Shown here piece after piece: positions 33,844 through 42,445 of a stretch of 64,000 nucleotides of DNA. The number at the start of each line of letters is the position of its first letter. Within the stretch, counting starts at the first letter, position 1. The DNA comes from CAZBME01 sp964645835 (GTDB taxonomy: Bacteria; Desulfobacterota; Syntrophia; Syntrophales; UBA8958): NCBI GenBank assembly GCA_964645835.1, contig CAZYDG010000052.1, positions 1 through 64,000 on the forward strand. Direction: 5' to 3'. The position numbers were made by a program, and so were the translations under genes. The notes under the pieces are model-generated. The model was not told where the DNA came from. It worked only from the letters and a program-made list of their open reading frames with translations, and did not search any database.

Positions 33844-34530
33844 CTACGCCCGATGCATGGCCAGGTGTTTTTCTATATAGGCCCGGACGCGGTCTTTGGG
33901 TTGAAAAATGCCGAAATGACCTTCACAGAGAATATCGGCCTCCAGATCGAGGAGTTTATGCATTGATTCACGCCACTGCCCGATGTCCGATCCGAAAGCG
34001 GGCATAAATGGACCATGGATGTCCTGCCCGAAGAGGATGCGACGGCCGGCCCGATCCAGATAAAGTGAAATGGATCCCGGCGTGTGTCCCGGCGTATGGA
34101 GCCAGTGTATCTCTTCGGGCCCAAACTGTAATGTATCCAGTTCCCCCGTAAGCTTCATATCAACCCGTGTCGGCGGGAAATCGGTCTGATACCAGTTAGC
34201 TGCCGTCCGCACAGGATCGCCTTCTTCGATGGCCCGGGCATCGGCTTCGTGGATGACGATCCGGCAGTTGAAACGGTCGCGAAATTCGGAGGCTGACCCG
34301 ATATGATCGATGTGGCAATGGGTAAGAATGAGGTGGGAAATCTTGTTCGGATCGAGGCCCGCCCCTTCGATGTTGCGGATCAATAACTTAGTACTTCCCC
34401 CGGCGCCGGAATCGATCATGACCAATTCACCACCAAAATCAATTACAAAGACTGTGGCATCATCGGAACGGGAGATGCCCGAACCTCCGACCAAATAAAT
34501 TCCCTGAGCTATCTGCTCTGCTTTTCCCAT
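33844..34530 (-). CDS. MBL-fold metallo-hydrolase
   Basis: 228 residues of the metallo-beta-lactamase fold. Metal ligands: HCHIDH in HLILTHCHIDHIGSA, His in LHTPGHTPGSISLYL, Asp in ILFGQDIHGPF and His near the C-terminus (CEGHFGIF). This pattern is shared by glyoxalase II-like and many generic hydrolases; the substrate cannot be told. Its start lies 15 bases beyond the pyrD stop, so it may be the last gene of the pyrK-pyrD operon. Confidence 0.85.
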   Translation of the reverse strand: MGKAEQIAQGIYLVGGSGISRSDDATVFVIDFGGELVMIDSGAGGSTKLLIRNIEGAGLDPNKISHLILTHCHIDHIGSASEFRDRFNCRIVIHEADARAIEEGDPVRTAANWYQTDFPPTRVDMKLTGELDTLQFGPEEIHWLHTPGHTPGSISLYLDRAGRRILFGQDIHGPFMPAFGSDIGQWRESMHKLLDLEADILCEGHFGIFQPKDRVRAYIEKHLAMHRA

Positions 34531-34545
34531 TGTTTATATCGCCTT

Positions 34546-35544
34546 TTACTTATCTGAGAGGTTGCATTCCCCCGTGTTGACCACTGCCTGGCGCCCATCC
34601 CGAAGGGTCCCGACCAATTCGGAAACAGCGGCGTAATCGTGGCGCCGTAAATAATCCGACAGCCCATCGATGATATGCATTGTTGCCATGGGGTTGATGA
34701 AATTCGCCGTACCGACCTGAATGGCCTGGGCTCCGGCGATGAGGAATTCCAAGGCGTCGGCGGCGGTCATTATCCCGCCCATGCCGATTACGGGGATAGC
34801 AACCCGGTTTGCCACCTGCCAGACCATCCGCAGGGCTATGGGCTTGATCGCCGGACCCGAAAGACCACCCGTGATATTTTTCAGATGAGGAAGTCGCGTT
34901 TCAATGTCGATGGACATCCCCGTCAGTGTGTTGATAAGGGATACGGCATCCGCGCCGGCATTTTCAACGCTCTGTGCGATGAGAGCGATATCGGTCACAT
35001 TCGGTGTAAGCTTGATGATGACGGGCAGGTTCGTTACAGACTTTACCTTCGACGTAACTTCCGCCGCCATATCGGGATCCGTACCGAAAGAGACACCGCC
35101 TTTTTTAACATTGGGACACGAGATATTGATTTCCAGGGCATCCACGCCGCCGTCGTTGCTCAGTATCTCGCAGACCTGCTGATATTCTTCCAGGGTTTCG
35201 CCATAGACATTGGCAATGACCGGAACATCGAACTGACGTATCCAGGGAAGCTTTTCCAGGACAAAGGCCGTCACACCGATGTTCTGCAGGCCGATTGCAT
35301 TTAGCATGCCCGATGCTGTCTCAATGACACGCGGGGGGGGATTACCCGCACGGGGCTCCGCCGAGATGCCCTTGACGACGATGGCGCCCAGACGACTCAG
35401 ATCGAAATAACGGGCGTATTCCTCACCATACCCGAATGTCCCGGAAGCGGTCATGACGGGATTTTTCAACTCCAACTGCCCAATCCGGCAGTTGAGATCG
35501 GGTAGTCTCATGTGATCAGCCATTTTTTCATTCATCATATTCAT
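34546..35544 (-). CDS. pyrD: Dihydroorotate dehydrogenase, class 1B catalytic subunit
   Basis: Oxidises dihydroorotate to orotate in pyrimidine synthesis, passing electrons through PyrK to NAD. 332 residues from ATG 35544, which overlaps the pyrK stop as TAATG; nearer ATGs at 35520 and 35508 are possible. Seen: MTASGTFGYGEEYA, GAIVVKGIS, NAIGLQNIGV, EINISCPNVKKGG (active-site cysteine of class 1B), IIKLTPNVTDI, INTLTGMSID, SGPAIKPIALRMV and GMGGIMTAADALEFLIAGAQAIQVGTA for FMN binding. The Cys base and the adjacent pyrK define the class 1B heterotetramer. Confidence 0.94.
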   Translation of the reverse strand: MNMMNEKMADHMRLPDLNCRIGQLELKNPVMTASGTFGYGEEYARYFDLSRLGAIVVKGISAEPRAGNPPPRVIETASGMLNAIGLQNIGVTAFVLEKLPWIRQFDVPVIANVYGETLEEYQQVCEILSNDGGVDALEINISCPNVKKGGVSFGTDPDMAAEVTSKVKSVTNLPVIIKLTPNVTDIALIAQSVENAGADAVSLINTLTGMSIDIETRLPHLKNITGGLSGPAIKPIALRMVWQVANRVAIPVIGMGGIMTAADALEFLIAGAQAIQVGTANFINPMATMHIIDGLSDYLRRHDYAAVSELVGTLRDGRQAVVNTGECNLSDK

Positions 35545-36344
35545 TAATCCCAATTAATCCGGCTTATATCGAAACATGGGCCATCTTTGCAGACCCGTCC
35601 GTAATAACTTTGCCCTGTCTCTTTCTTCAAGGACACGGCACAGCCCAAACAGGCACCGATACCGCAGGCCATACGCTCCTCCAGGGAGACCTGGCATATT
35701 ATCTCTCTTCCATCAATGCTCTCCGCAAGGCATTTCATCATTTCATAAGGGCCGCAGGCATAGATGCGTGTATCTTCCCCTCCCATGTAGTCGAGATCGC
35801 GGAAAAACAAATCCGTCACAAAACCGCATGTCCCCATGGTGCCGTCGTCTGTGGTGACGATAACCTCCGTACAGAAATCCTGAAGCTTTTCAAGGCCGAA
35901 GACGCAGTCCGCCGACTTTGACCCTAAATAGCAGGTAATCTTCAGAAATGGAGAAACATGACGGAAATGAGAGGCCAGGAAGGTGATGGGCGCCACACCC
36001 ATACCGCCGGCCACGAGAACGACATGGGCCAGGGAAGAGGGCGTTTGAAACCCCGTCCCCAAGGGGCCATGGACATCCAGCCCATCTCCTTCACGAAGAT
36101 GGGACAGGAGCGAAGTTCCCCTCCCCTGGACGCGATAAAGGACCTCGAAGATATTTACGTCACTTTGGCGCTCAAAGCCGTAAACACACAGAGGCCTGCC
36201 CAGAAAGGGGTCCAGATGGCCGGGAAACCGGAGCATAACAAACTGACCCGGCGCCGGCACATCGAAATCTTCGGGAACGGAGATGGACATGATAAAATGG
36301 CCGGGTGCAATTTCCCGGTTAAACATGACATTGCCTGAATGCAT
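35544..36344 (-). CDS. pyrK: Dihydroorotate dehydrogenase electron-transfer subunit
   Basis: FAD and 2Fe-2S subunit of the class 1B enzyme, 266 residues. FAD domain: APGQFVMLRF and DPFLGRPLCVYGFE. NAD region: VVLVAGGMGVAPITFLASHF and IYACGPYEMMKCLAE. The C-terminal cluster-binding cysteines are in CQVSLEERMACGIGACLGC and VCKDGPCFD. TAGGAAG supports the start. It lies nine bases after rimI and one base overlaps pyrD. Confidence 0.94.
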   Translation of the reverse strand: MHSGNVMFNREIAPGHFIMSISVPEDFDVPAPGQFVMLRFPGHLDPFLGRPLCVYGFERQSDVNIFEVLYRVQGRGTSLLSHLREGDGLDVHGPLGTGFQTPSSLAHVVLVAGGMGVAPITFLASHFRHVSPFLKITCYLGSKSADCVFGLEKLQDFCTEVIVTTDDGTMGTCGFVTDLFFRDLDYMGGEDTRIYACGPYEMMKCLAESIDGREIICQVSLEERMACGIGACLGCAVSLKKETGQSYYGRVCKDGPCFDISRINWD

Positions 36345-36353
36345 ATAATCTTC

Positions 36354-36812
36354 CTACGGATGATTTGGATAGGCCCACATGATCAGGGCGTCTTCTCCGG
36401 TACTGCTGTAATAATTCTTTCGGCACCCCTCTATCACAAAACCGGACTTTTCGTACAGCTGAATCGCCGTTTGATTGGAACTTCGGACCTCAAGCGTCAG
36501 GGCGTTGATCCCCAGGGAAACCGCCACCTCCATCATCCGACGCATGAGCATTCGCCCTATCCCTTCCCGCCGGTTATTTTTCCGTACGGCAACATGGTTG
36601 AGTTGTATTTCACCTGCCACATTCACAAAATTGATATAACCGACAATTGCCGGATTGCCGCCTTCGTTATGCTTGGCCACGTAGTTATACGTATTCTCTT
36701 TGCCAAGTTCTTCGATCCATGAACAGACAACCTCCGGTGGCACGAATGATTCCTTTTCTATTTCCATCACGCCGCCAACATCATCCGGGATCATAGGCAA
36801 AATGCTTATCAT
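36354..36812 (-). CDS. rimI: Ribosomal-protein-alanine N-acetyltransferase (GNAT)
   Basis: 152 residues from ATG 36812. GNAT core: VGYINFVNVAGEIQLNHVAVRKNNRREGIGRMLMRRMMEVA (acetyl-CoA binding R-x-x-G-x-G) and LEVRSSNQTAIQLYEKSGFVIEGCRKNYYS, the typical RimI C-terminal block. Acetylates the N-terminus of S18 in E. coli; the annotation rests on motif likeness. The longer in-frame start at 36917 would lie inside the PTS IIC gene, which this gene overlaps or abuts at 36812-36820. Confidence 0.85.
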   Translation of the reverse strand: MISILPMIPDDVGGVMEIEKESFVPPEVVCSWIEELGKENTYNYVAKHNEGGNPAIVGYINFVNVAGEIQLNHVAVRKNNRREGIGRMLMRRMMEVAVSLGINALTLEVRSSNQTAIQLYEKSGFVIEGCRKNYYSSTGEDALIMWAYPNHP

Positions 36813-36819
36813 TTTCTGA

Positions 36820-37518
36820 TTAAAGTCCGTATGCAAATTCAAAGACAATGAAAGCGACGACAAAAAGGGCGCAAAAAGCGGGGATATCGCCACGCTGTTT
36901 GATTGTGTTGAGAGCAATGGCCGCCATGAGAACCGGGAAACCGATATAGACCATGCCGAGAGCCTTGAGTATCGATGGCGACAACATGGGAAACAGGATG
37001 TTCAGAAGGGCCGTGCCTGCCAGGATGAAAATGAAATTAAAGAGGACGAAGGCTAAAAAAGTCCTGAACAGGGCAAAGAGATGCTTCTTCTCAATGGCGG
37101 TGCCATCGCCCCGTCTCGCATCGTCAAATGCGGCATCTGAATACTTATCATTACTGGTGATAAGCCATATGTCCATCTTCTGAGACACACCGGACAGGGG
37201 CAACATGACAAGAAGGGCAAGAACAATCAACTCTCGCGATACTGGAGCGTTTCCATGCCCGGAAAGGATCAAGGCACTTGTAATAACAACTGTTAGAAGG
37301 GAATCGTTCGGGGGAATGTAATTGCCCAAGGCAGGCTTATCGACCCAAAGAAGTTCGAGAAAGGCACCGACGAGCAGACCGGTCCGGATATCCCCCAGGA
37401 CTAAACCAATGACCGGACCCGTCACAACTGGCCTCGAAATCATCAGTTGAAAGCAAAGGCGATCCAGACATAAGACGGCGCCAAGAAAAGCAATGGATAT
37501 TGTTTTCAGCAACAGCAT
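36820..37518 (-). CDS. Mannose-family PTS permease component IIC
   Basis: 232 residues from ATG 37518 (GGAAGGGG six bases upstream), about seven hydrophobic segments. Family motifs: VTGPVIGLVLGDIRTGLLVGAFLELLWV and LGNYIPPNDSLLTVVITSA, the IIC signature of Man/Sor/Aga systems. The central 120-155 stretch is a charged loop (MDIWLITSNDKYSDAAFDDA). Cytoplasmic-membrane sugar channel component. No IID gene, which normally forms the complex with IIC, is present here. Confidence 0.85.
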   Translation of the reverse strand: MLLLKTISIAFLGAVLCLDRLCFQLMISRPVVTGPVIGLVLGDIRTGLLVGAFLELLWVDKPALGNYIPPNDSLLTVVITSALILSGHGNAPVSRELIVLALLVMLPLSGVSQKMDIWLITSNDKYSDAAFDDARRGDGTAIEKKHLFALFRTFLAFVLFNFIFILAGTALLNILFPMLSPSILKALGMVYIGFPVLMAAIALNTIKQRGDIPAFCALFVVAFIVFEFAYGL

Positions 37519-37547
37519 GGAAACCCCTTCCACAGTATATGGAAGAA

Positions 37548-38036
37548 TCAGAGATTCAAGGCGTCCGGCATAGACAGGACATTAGATGGTTTTTCACGGG
37601 GGACGCGCCGCAACTCGATCTGAACGTTATTCTGCAAAAACTTATTGATACTTTCCATGTCCTGATCGCTCAACAAAACACAGGAGGACAATTGCCGTCG
37701 GCAATCCTCGTTGTACACGTTGCCGACATTAAGTTTTCTGAACTTGAACCCGAGATTAAAAGCCCGCAGGGCATCTGAAATATTAGAGAACAATACGATA
37801 GCATGTTTGCCCGATCCCTGCTTGAAAGGCACCGATGCTGCGAAGGCATCAACGCTGTAAACAAGGACCTCCACTTCTCTGGGAACGGCCATTTTGATGA
37901 CCGTTTCCCTGAAAAAATCGTTGGCCACATCATCATCGACCACAAAGATAATCCCGGCATTGACATATGGCACCCAAGCCTCAATAATCTGACCATGAAC
38001 CAAACGATTATCTACACGGACAAGGGCAATATCCAT
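37548..38036 (-). CDS. Mannose-family PTS component IIB
   Basis: 162 residues. Phosphorylation-site histidine in ALVRVDNRLVHGQIIEAWVPYV (His15), VDDDVANDFFRETVIKMAVP and the C-terminal typical IIB region. Accepts phosphate from IIA and passes it to the sugar or, in regulatory systems, to nothing known. 22 bases from the IIA stop and 29 from the IIC start. Confidence 0.9.
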   Translation of the reverse strand: MDIALVRVDNRLVHGQIIEAWVPYVNAGIIFVVDDDVANDFFRETVIKMAVPREVEVLVYSVDAFAASVPFKQGSGKHAIVLFSNISDALRAFNLGFKFRKLNVGNVYNEDCRRQLSSCVLLSDQDMESINKFLQNNVQIELRRVPREKPSNVLSMPDALNL

Positions 38037-38058
38037 AGGCTTTAATCAGTTTAACGGT

Positions 38059-38466
38059 TTATGCAAGTTTCTTGTTGAGGATTTCACTCGCCACGTAAAT
38101 GTTCTTTATCCCGTAATCCTTGATATAATGTGCAAATTCACCCAGCTTCATTTTCTCCCGGACATCATTTACCTTAAGGATCATAGGTAGATTGACGCCA
38201 GTCACAACCTCCACCTTCCCTTCTTTCATGAAAGAAAGTGAGACATTCGAAGGCGTTCCACCGAAAAGATCCGTCAGAATCAGAACACCTTTCCCCTGAT
38301 CCAGCTTCTTGATGGCCGCACTGATCTCTTTTTTTATATCCTCAAGGCCTTTTGTCTGATCAACGGAAATATGAAGTATCCCCTTCATTTCGCCTTTGAT
38401 CAATTCCGCCGCCCTGATCAACTCCGTCCCCAGTTCGCCGTGGGTTGTAATCAGTACGCCAATCAT
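38059..38466 (-). CDS. Mannose-family PTS component IIA
   Basis: 135 residues from ATG 38466, chosen because GAGGAAG is directly upstream and the sequence MIGVLITTHGELGTELIRAAE is the canonical IIA start with phosphorylation-site His9. Other motifs: GVLILTDLFGGTPSNVSLSF and EVVTGVNLPMILKV. First gene of the minus-strand run IIA-IIB-IIC-rimI-pyrK-pyrD. HPr and enzyme I are not in the window. Confidence 0.9.
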   Translation of the reverse strand: MIGVLITTHGELGTELIRAAELIKGEMKGILHISVDQTKGLEDIKKEISAAIKKLDQGKGVLILTDLFGGTPSNVSLSFMKEGKVEVVTGVNLPMILKVNDVREKMKLGEFAHYIKDYGIKNIYVASEILNKKLA

Positions 38467-38548
38467 GTTTCTTCCTCGCTGTCCATCGGAAATGAGCGAC
38501 ACCCGCAATCACAGACGGTGTCCGTCAGAACCGTCATTTTAGAGGCGT

Positions 38549-38577
38549 ACGCTAATTTAATAAGTCCCAATTGTCAA
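38549..38577 (-). promoter_or_regulatory. Candidate promoter of the PTS operon
   Basis: Minus-strand TTGACA (38577-38572), a 17-base spacer and a weak TAGCGT (38554-38549). A transcript would start about 75 bases before the IIA ATG. Confidence 0.35.
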
Positions 38578-38596
38578 GACATTATCAACATCATAG

Positions 38597-38644
38597 GTGT
38601 CCGGAATTATCGGACTTATTCCGGGATAACCGGACACTGTCCGG
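38597..38644. promoter_or_regulatory. Cluster of TGTCCGG inverted and direct repeats between divergent genes
   Basis: GTGTCCGG (38597-38604) faces CCGGACAC (38630-38637) as an inverted repeat, immediately followed by another TGTCCGG (38638-38644). Inside lie CGGAC (38611-38615) and the palindrome TTATTCCGGGATAA (38617-38630). It looks like an operator array, upstream of the PTS operon on one side and of the Cache hybrid kinase on the other. The binding factor is unknown. No gene is seen in 38467-38883. Confidence 0.5.
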
Positions 38645-38664
38645 AAATACAAGACAAAAAAAGC

Positions 38665-38694
38665 TTGACGTCAAATATCATTCACCGCTATCTA
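38665..38694 (+). promoter_or_regulatory. Candidate promoter of the Cache hybrid kinase
   Basis: TTGACG (38665-38670) and TATCTA (38689-38694), spacer 18. It leaves a long leader before the ATG at 38884. Weak. Confidence 0.3.
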
Positions 38695-38883
38695 TGCAAA
38701 ATTATATACAATCATAAATCTTCGGTGTCAGGCATGTTTAATGTAATACAAACCCATTGTACTTCAAAAGACGCCTTTCAAAATATCTGATAATTTCGTG
38801 ATGATGGGCGGCCAAGGGGATAAAAACATGTCGACATATGCTATCGTTTCGACCCAGTCTAAGTGCCAGACGGGAGAAAGGAC

Positions 38884-41544
38884 ATGAGGGTTTCGTTATC
38901 GAAGATTCTGAACCCTCGTTCGTCGTTTATTCTCCTGTCATTGCTTTGCGGTTGGCTCTTCATTTCTTATATTGCCGTTTCGTGGTTTATCAATAAAAAA
39001 CTTGCGATTGATCTTCAACGTTATTCGATGGAGTTGGATCAGTCCATGTCGGCTGTTACATACCATTTTGATCGATCCCTGGCATTCCTGAATGTAATGC
39101 CGGCATTCGTCGCCAATGATAAAGCGGTCTTAACCGTACTCAATTCATTCGACAAGCAATCATCATTGAAAAGAAATGCTCTTCCGGACAAACGCTCATA
39201 TCTCAATTCAAGTAAAGACCTTAAGGCGCTAAACCGCCATCTGGCAAATCAAACGAAGGATTTGGATGTCGATGTCATCTGGATAGTGGCTGCAAACGGC
39301 GACTGCATTGCAAGCAGCAATTATGATCGGCCCGAATCATTTGTCGGAATCAACTATGCGGATCGCACCTACTTTACAAGCGCAATGGCCGGATTACGGG
39401 GCAGGCAATATGCAGTTGGACGTAGAACAAACATCCCCGGTTTGTTCTCCTCAGCGCCCATATATAACGAATCTGAAGTTATCGGCGTGGTAGTCATTAA
39501 AATCGATATTGATAAACTCTCGCAGTGGTTTAACCGATTCAACTGTTTTGTAACGGATTCCGCGGGCGTCATCATTCTTGCTAATGACAAGGCGCTTGAA
39601 TATAGGGCTCTTGCCGATGCCCCGGTCTTCCGTATGTCTGTTTCCGCTCGGAATAATCAATATAAGCGAAGCGATTTTCCCATATTGAAAATCGGCAATT
39701 TTGGAAATCAATTCCCCTCTTACCCGGCAATCACTATGCCGGGAAGCAACAACCGCTACATGCTGGCGAGAAGCCGGCAAAACAAGGATGGCTATACAAT
39801 CTTTACTTACTCGAAGGTACCGGAGTTCGAACAGCTACGCACAGTCCAGTTGCAGTTCACTATATTGGTTTTTATTTCCGGCGCAGCCCTCATTCTTCTT
39901 ATATCCAGCATTCGCCGCTATCTGCGCGACATGCGGGACGCCATTGCCGTGGCCGAGAGAGCCAACAGTGCCAAGAGCGAATTTCTCGCCACCATGAGTC
40001 ATGAGATCCGTACCCCGATGAACGGTGTAATCGGCATGACCGGTATGCTGCTCGAAACCGAGATGACAACCGAACAGCGGGAATATGCCGAAATTATCCG
40101 AAAAAGCGGCGATGATCTGTTGACTCTGATCAATAACATTCTGGATTTCTCAAAAATCGAGGCTCGCAAGCTGGATATGGAGTTGCTGGATTTCGACCTA
40201 CGAGTAACCGTGGAAGACGCCGTCGAATCTCTGGCAGTGCGGGCAAGTGATGCAGGGTTGGAACTGATCTGCCGGATCGATCCCGACGTCCCTTCGCATT
40301 TGAAGGGAGATCCGGGACGGTTGCGTCAAGTTATCACCAATCTGGCGGGTAATGCCATCAAGTTCACTCAGGCAGGCGAAGTGGTCATCAGTGTCTCGCT
40401 CGTATCGGATCACGATGGTCATGCGGAAATCCTTTTTGAAATCCATGACACCGGTATCGGCATTCCGGAGGACCGGCGTGCCGCTATCTTTGAACCATTC
40501 ACCCAGGTTGATGGGACGACTACACGTAAATTCGGCGGTACCGGCCTTGGTCTTGCCATATGCCGGCAATTGGCGGAGTTGATGGGAGGTAGAATCGGCG
40601 TTAAGAGCGAAGAGGGCAAGGGTTCCACTTTCTGGTTTACCGCCCTGCTCGAAAAGCAGCCTGTCGATATTTCATCTCAGCCTGGCATTGATGGCAAAAA
40701 CCCCGAGTCTTTAGCGCGTGCAGATATAATGGGTGCGCGGATTCTTGTGGTCGACGATAACGAAACCAACCGGAAACTGATGGCGGCCCTGCTGAACAGA
40801 TGGGGGTTCCGGCATGAAAGCGCAAGCAATGATGAAACAGCTCTAAAGCTTCTATATGAAGCTGTACAGAAAAATGATCCCTTTCGCATCGCCCTTCTTG
40901 ATCAGATGATGCCTGGTATGGACGGCACCGCGCTTGGTCGCCGTATCAAAGCCGATCCACTCCTTGAATCAACGCTGCTTGTTATGATCACATCACTTGG
41001 CCGTCGCGGAGATGCCGCTATTTTGGAACAGATCGGCTTTGCCGGTTATCTGGCAAAGCCGGTGCGGCAATCACAGCTATTTGACTGCATCATGCTTGTT
41101 CTAGGCAGGGCGGCGGATAATTTGCTGGAAACAGGTATTATCACGAGGCATACTGTGAAAGAAGCCGTTAAGTGCAACGCCCGTATCCTGCTGGCCGAAG
41201 ATAACATCATAAACCAAAAAGTTGCACAAAGCATCCTGAGCAAACTGGGCTGCAAGGCTGATATAGTTGCCAACGGCTTTGAGGCAGTCCGGGCGCTTGA
41301 GTTGGTAAACTATGACCTTGTGCTCATGGATTGCCAGATGCCGGAAATGGACGGCTTTGAGGCAACTGCAGTAATCCGTGATCCGGCGTCGAAAATCATC
41401 AATCACAAAGTACCTATTATCGCCATGACTGCTAATGCCATGAAAGGCGATCGCGAATCATGCTTAGGAGCCGGGATGGATGATTATCTGTCCAAGCCGG
41501 TAAAAAAAGAAGATCTAATGGAAATATTAAAGAAGTGGCTGTAA
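38884..41544 (+). CDS. Hybrid histidine kinase, Cache-HisKA-HATPase-REC-REC
   Basis: 886 residues from ATG 38884 (GGGAGAAAGG just upstream). TM1 about 14-36; a periplasmic double-Cache sensor about 40-320 (KDLDVDVIWIVAANGDCIASSNY; FVGINYADRTYFTSAMAG; SAPIYNESEVIGVVVIKIDI); TM2 about 322-343; HisKA with His373 in MSHEIRTPMNGVIGM; HATPase (NLAGNAIKFTQAGEV, DTGIGIPEDRR, FGGTGLGLAI); REC1 with Asp673 (LLDQMMPGMDG); REC2 with Asp816 (LVLMDCQMPEMDGFEA). It has no HPt of its own. REC2 is nearly identical to the receiver of the kinase at 42442-44757, suggesting a shared phosphorelay. Lies 76 bases upstream of the PhnD-like gene. Confidence 0.93.
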   Translation: MRVSLSKILNPRSSFILLSLLCGWLFISYIAVSWFINKKLAIDLQRYSMELDQSMSAVTYHFDRSLAFLNVMPAFVANDKAVLTVLNSFDKQSSLKRNALPDKRSYLNSSKDLKALNRHLANQTKDLDVDVIWIVAANGDCIASSNYDRPESFVGINYADRTYFTSAMAGLRGRQYAVGRRTNIPGLFSSAPIYNESEVIGVVVIKIDIDKLSQWFNRFNCFVTDSAGVIILANDKALEYRALADAPVFRMSVSARNNQYKRSDFPILKIGNFGNQFPSYPAITMPGSNNRYMLARSRQNKDGYTIFTYSKVPEFEQLRTVQLQFTILVFISGAALILLISSIRRYLRDMRDAIAVAERANSAKSEFLATMSHEIRTPMNGVIGMTGMLLETEMTTEQREYAEIIRKSGDDLLTLINNILDFSKIEARKLDMELLDFDLRVTVEDAVESLAVRASDAGLELICRIDPDVPSHLKGDPGRLRQVITNLAGNAIKFTQAGEVVISVSLVSDHDGHAEILFEIHDTGIGIPEDRRAAIFEPFTQVDGTTTRKFGGTGLGLAICRQLAELMGGRIGVKSEEGKGSTFWFTALLEKQPVDISSQPGIDGKNPESLARADIMGARILVVDDNETNRKLMAALLNRWGFRHESASNDETALKLLYEAVQKNDPFRIALLDQMMPGMDGTALGRRIKADPLLESTLLVMITSLGRRGDAAILEQIGFAGYLAKPVRQSQLFDCIMLVLGRAADNLLETGIITRHTVKEAVKCNARILLAEDNIINQKVAQSILSKLGCKADIVANGFEAVRALELVNYDLVLMDCQMPEMDGFEATAVIRDPASKIINHKVPIIAMTANAMKGDRESCLGAGMDDYLSKPVKKEDLMEILKKWL

Positions 41545-41620
41545 GAGACAAATGCAGGCATACCAAAACTTGACACGGGAACTGTCAAATATCAAATAAC
41601 CGATGATAAGGAGAATTATT

Positions 41621-42445
41621 ATGAAAATACTCCGTATTGTATGTCTTACAGCGCTCATGGCACTATCAGCCGGTATTGCTTCGGCTAAGGACACCTTCGT
41701 CATCGGCGTGGCGCCCCATACCAGCGCAAGGGTTATTCTGGAAATGTACCAACCCTTGCGCGGATATATGGAAAAGGTCCTGAGTATGCCGGTGGCAGTG
41801 ACTACGGCTCCAGATTTCGATACGTTTGCCCGGCGAGCACTGGCGCAGGAATTCGATCTGGCAATTACCACGGGCCAGCAAGCCCGGCTCCTCCAGATTG
41901 ATAAAGGATATATCCCGCTTCTGACCTACAAGGCTGAATTCAAGGCAATCGCTTTGGTTGCATCACGCGGTACCATAAAGAAGCCCGCCGACCTGAATGG
42001 AAAGCTAATCCTAGGGTTGAGCCCGACTTCACAGGTAACACTCTGGGGTCAGCATTGGCTGAAGGAAAAAAAGGTGAATGCCCCCATCAAGTATGTCAGT
42101 GCTTCCGACAGTGTGGCGCAGTTGGTTATCAAGGACGAGGCTGCCGCCGGATTCACGTCACTAGCCAACTATCAGAAGCTTGCGCCTGATGTGCGCGGGA
42201 AGTTGCGGATTTTTGCAGAAAGCAAGCCGATGGCCGGGCGTGTGTATATGCTGAACAGCCGCAACGCAGCCCTGAAGAAGAAGATTGACGCCGCCTTGTG
42301 GACCTTTGCGGCAACACCCGAAGCAAAAAAATATTTTGAGGTCAATAAGTTGGAAGGATATCGCAAACTACGCGCCAACGAGCTGAAAGCAATGGATTCC
42401 TATGCCGATGAAGTCAGAAAAGTTCTGAACAGTGGTGCCAAATGA
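41621..42445 (+). CDS. PhnD-like periplasmic substrate-binding protein, no transporter
   Basis: 274 residues from ATG 41621 (AAGGAG upstream) with a cleavable signal peptide ending ASA-K. Phosphate/phosphonate-type type II binding fold: FVIGVAPHTSARVILEMYQPLRGYMEKVL, DLAITTGQQARLL, KKPADLNGKLILGLSPTSQVTLWGQHWL, KDEAAAGFTSLANYQKL. The stop overlaps the next gene, a hybrid kinase, by ATGA, and no ABC permease or ATPase adjoins. A ligand-sensing partner of the kinases is the most economical role; the ligand is unknown. Confidence 0.88.
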   Translation: MKILRIVCLTALMALSAGIASAKDTFVIGVAPHTSARVILEMYQPLRGYMEKVLSMPVAVTTAPDFDTFARRALAQEFDLAITTGQQARLLQIDKGYIPLLTYKAEFKAIALVASRGTIKKPADLNGKLILGLSPTSQVTLWGQHWLKEKKVNAPIKYVSASDSVAQLVIKDEAAAGFTSLANYQKLAPDVRGKLRIFAESKPMAGRVYMLNSRNAALKKKIDAALWTFAATPEAKKYFEVNKLEGYRKLRANELKAMDSYADEVRKVLNSGAK

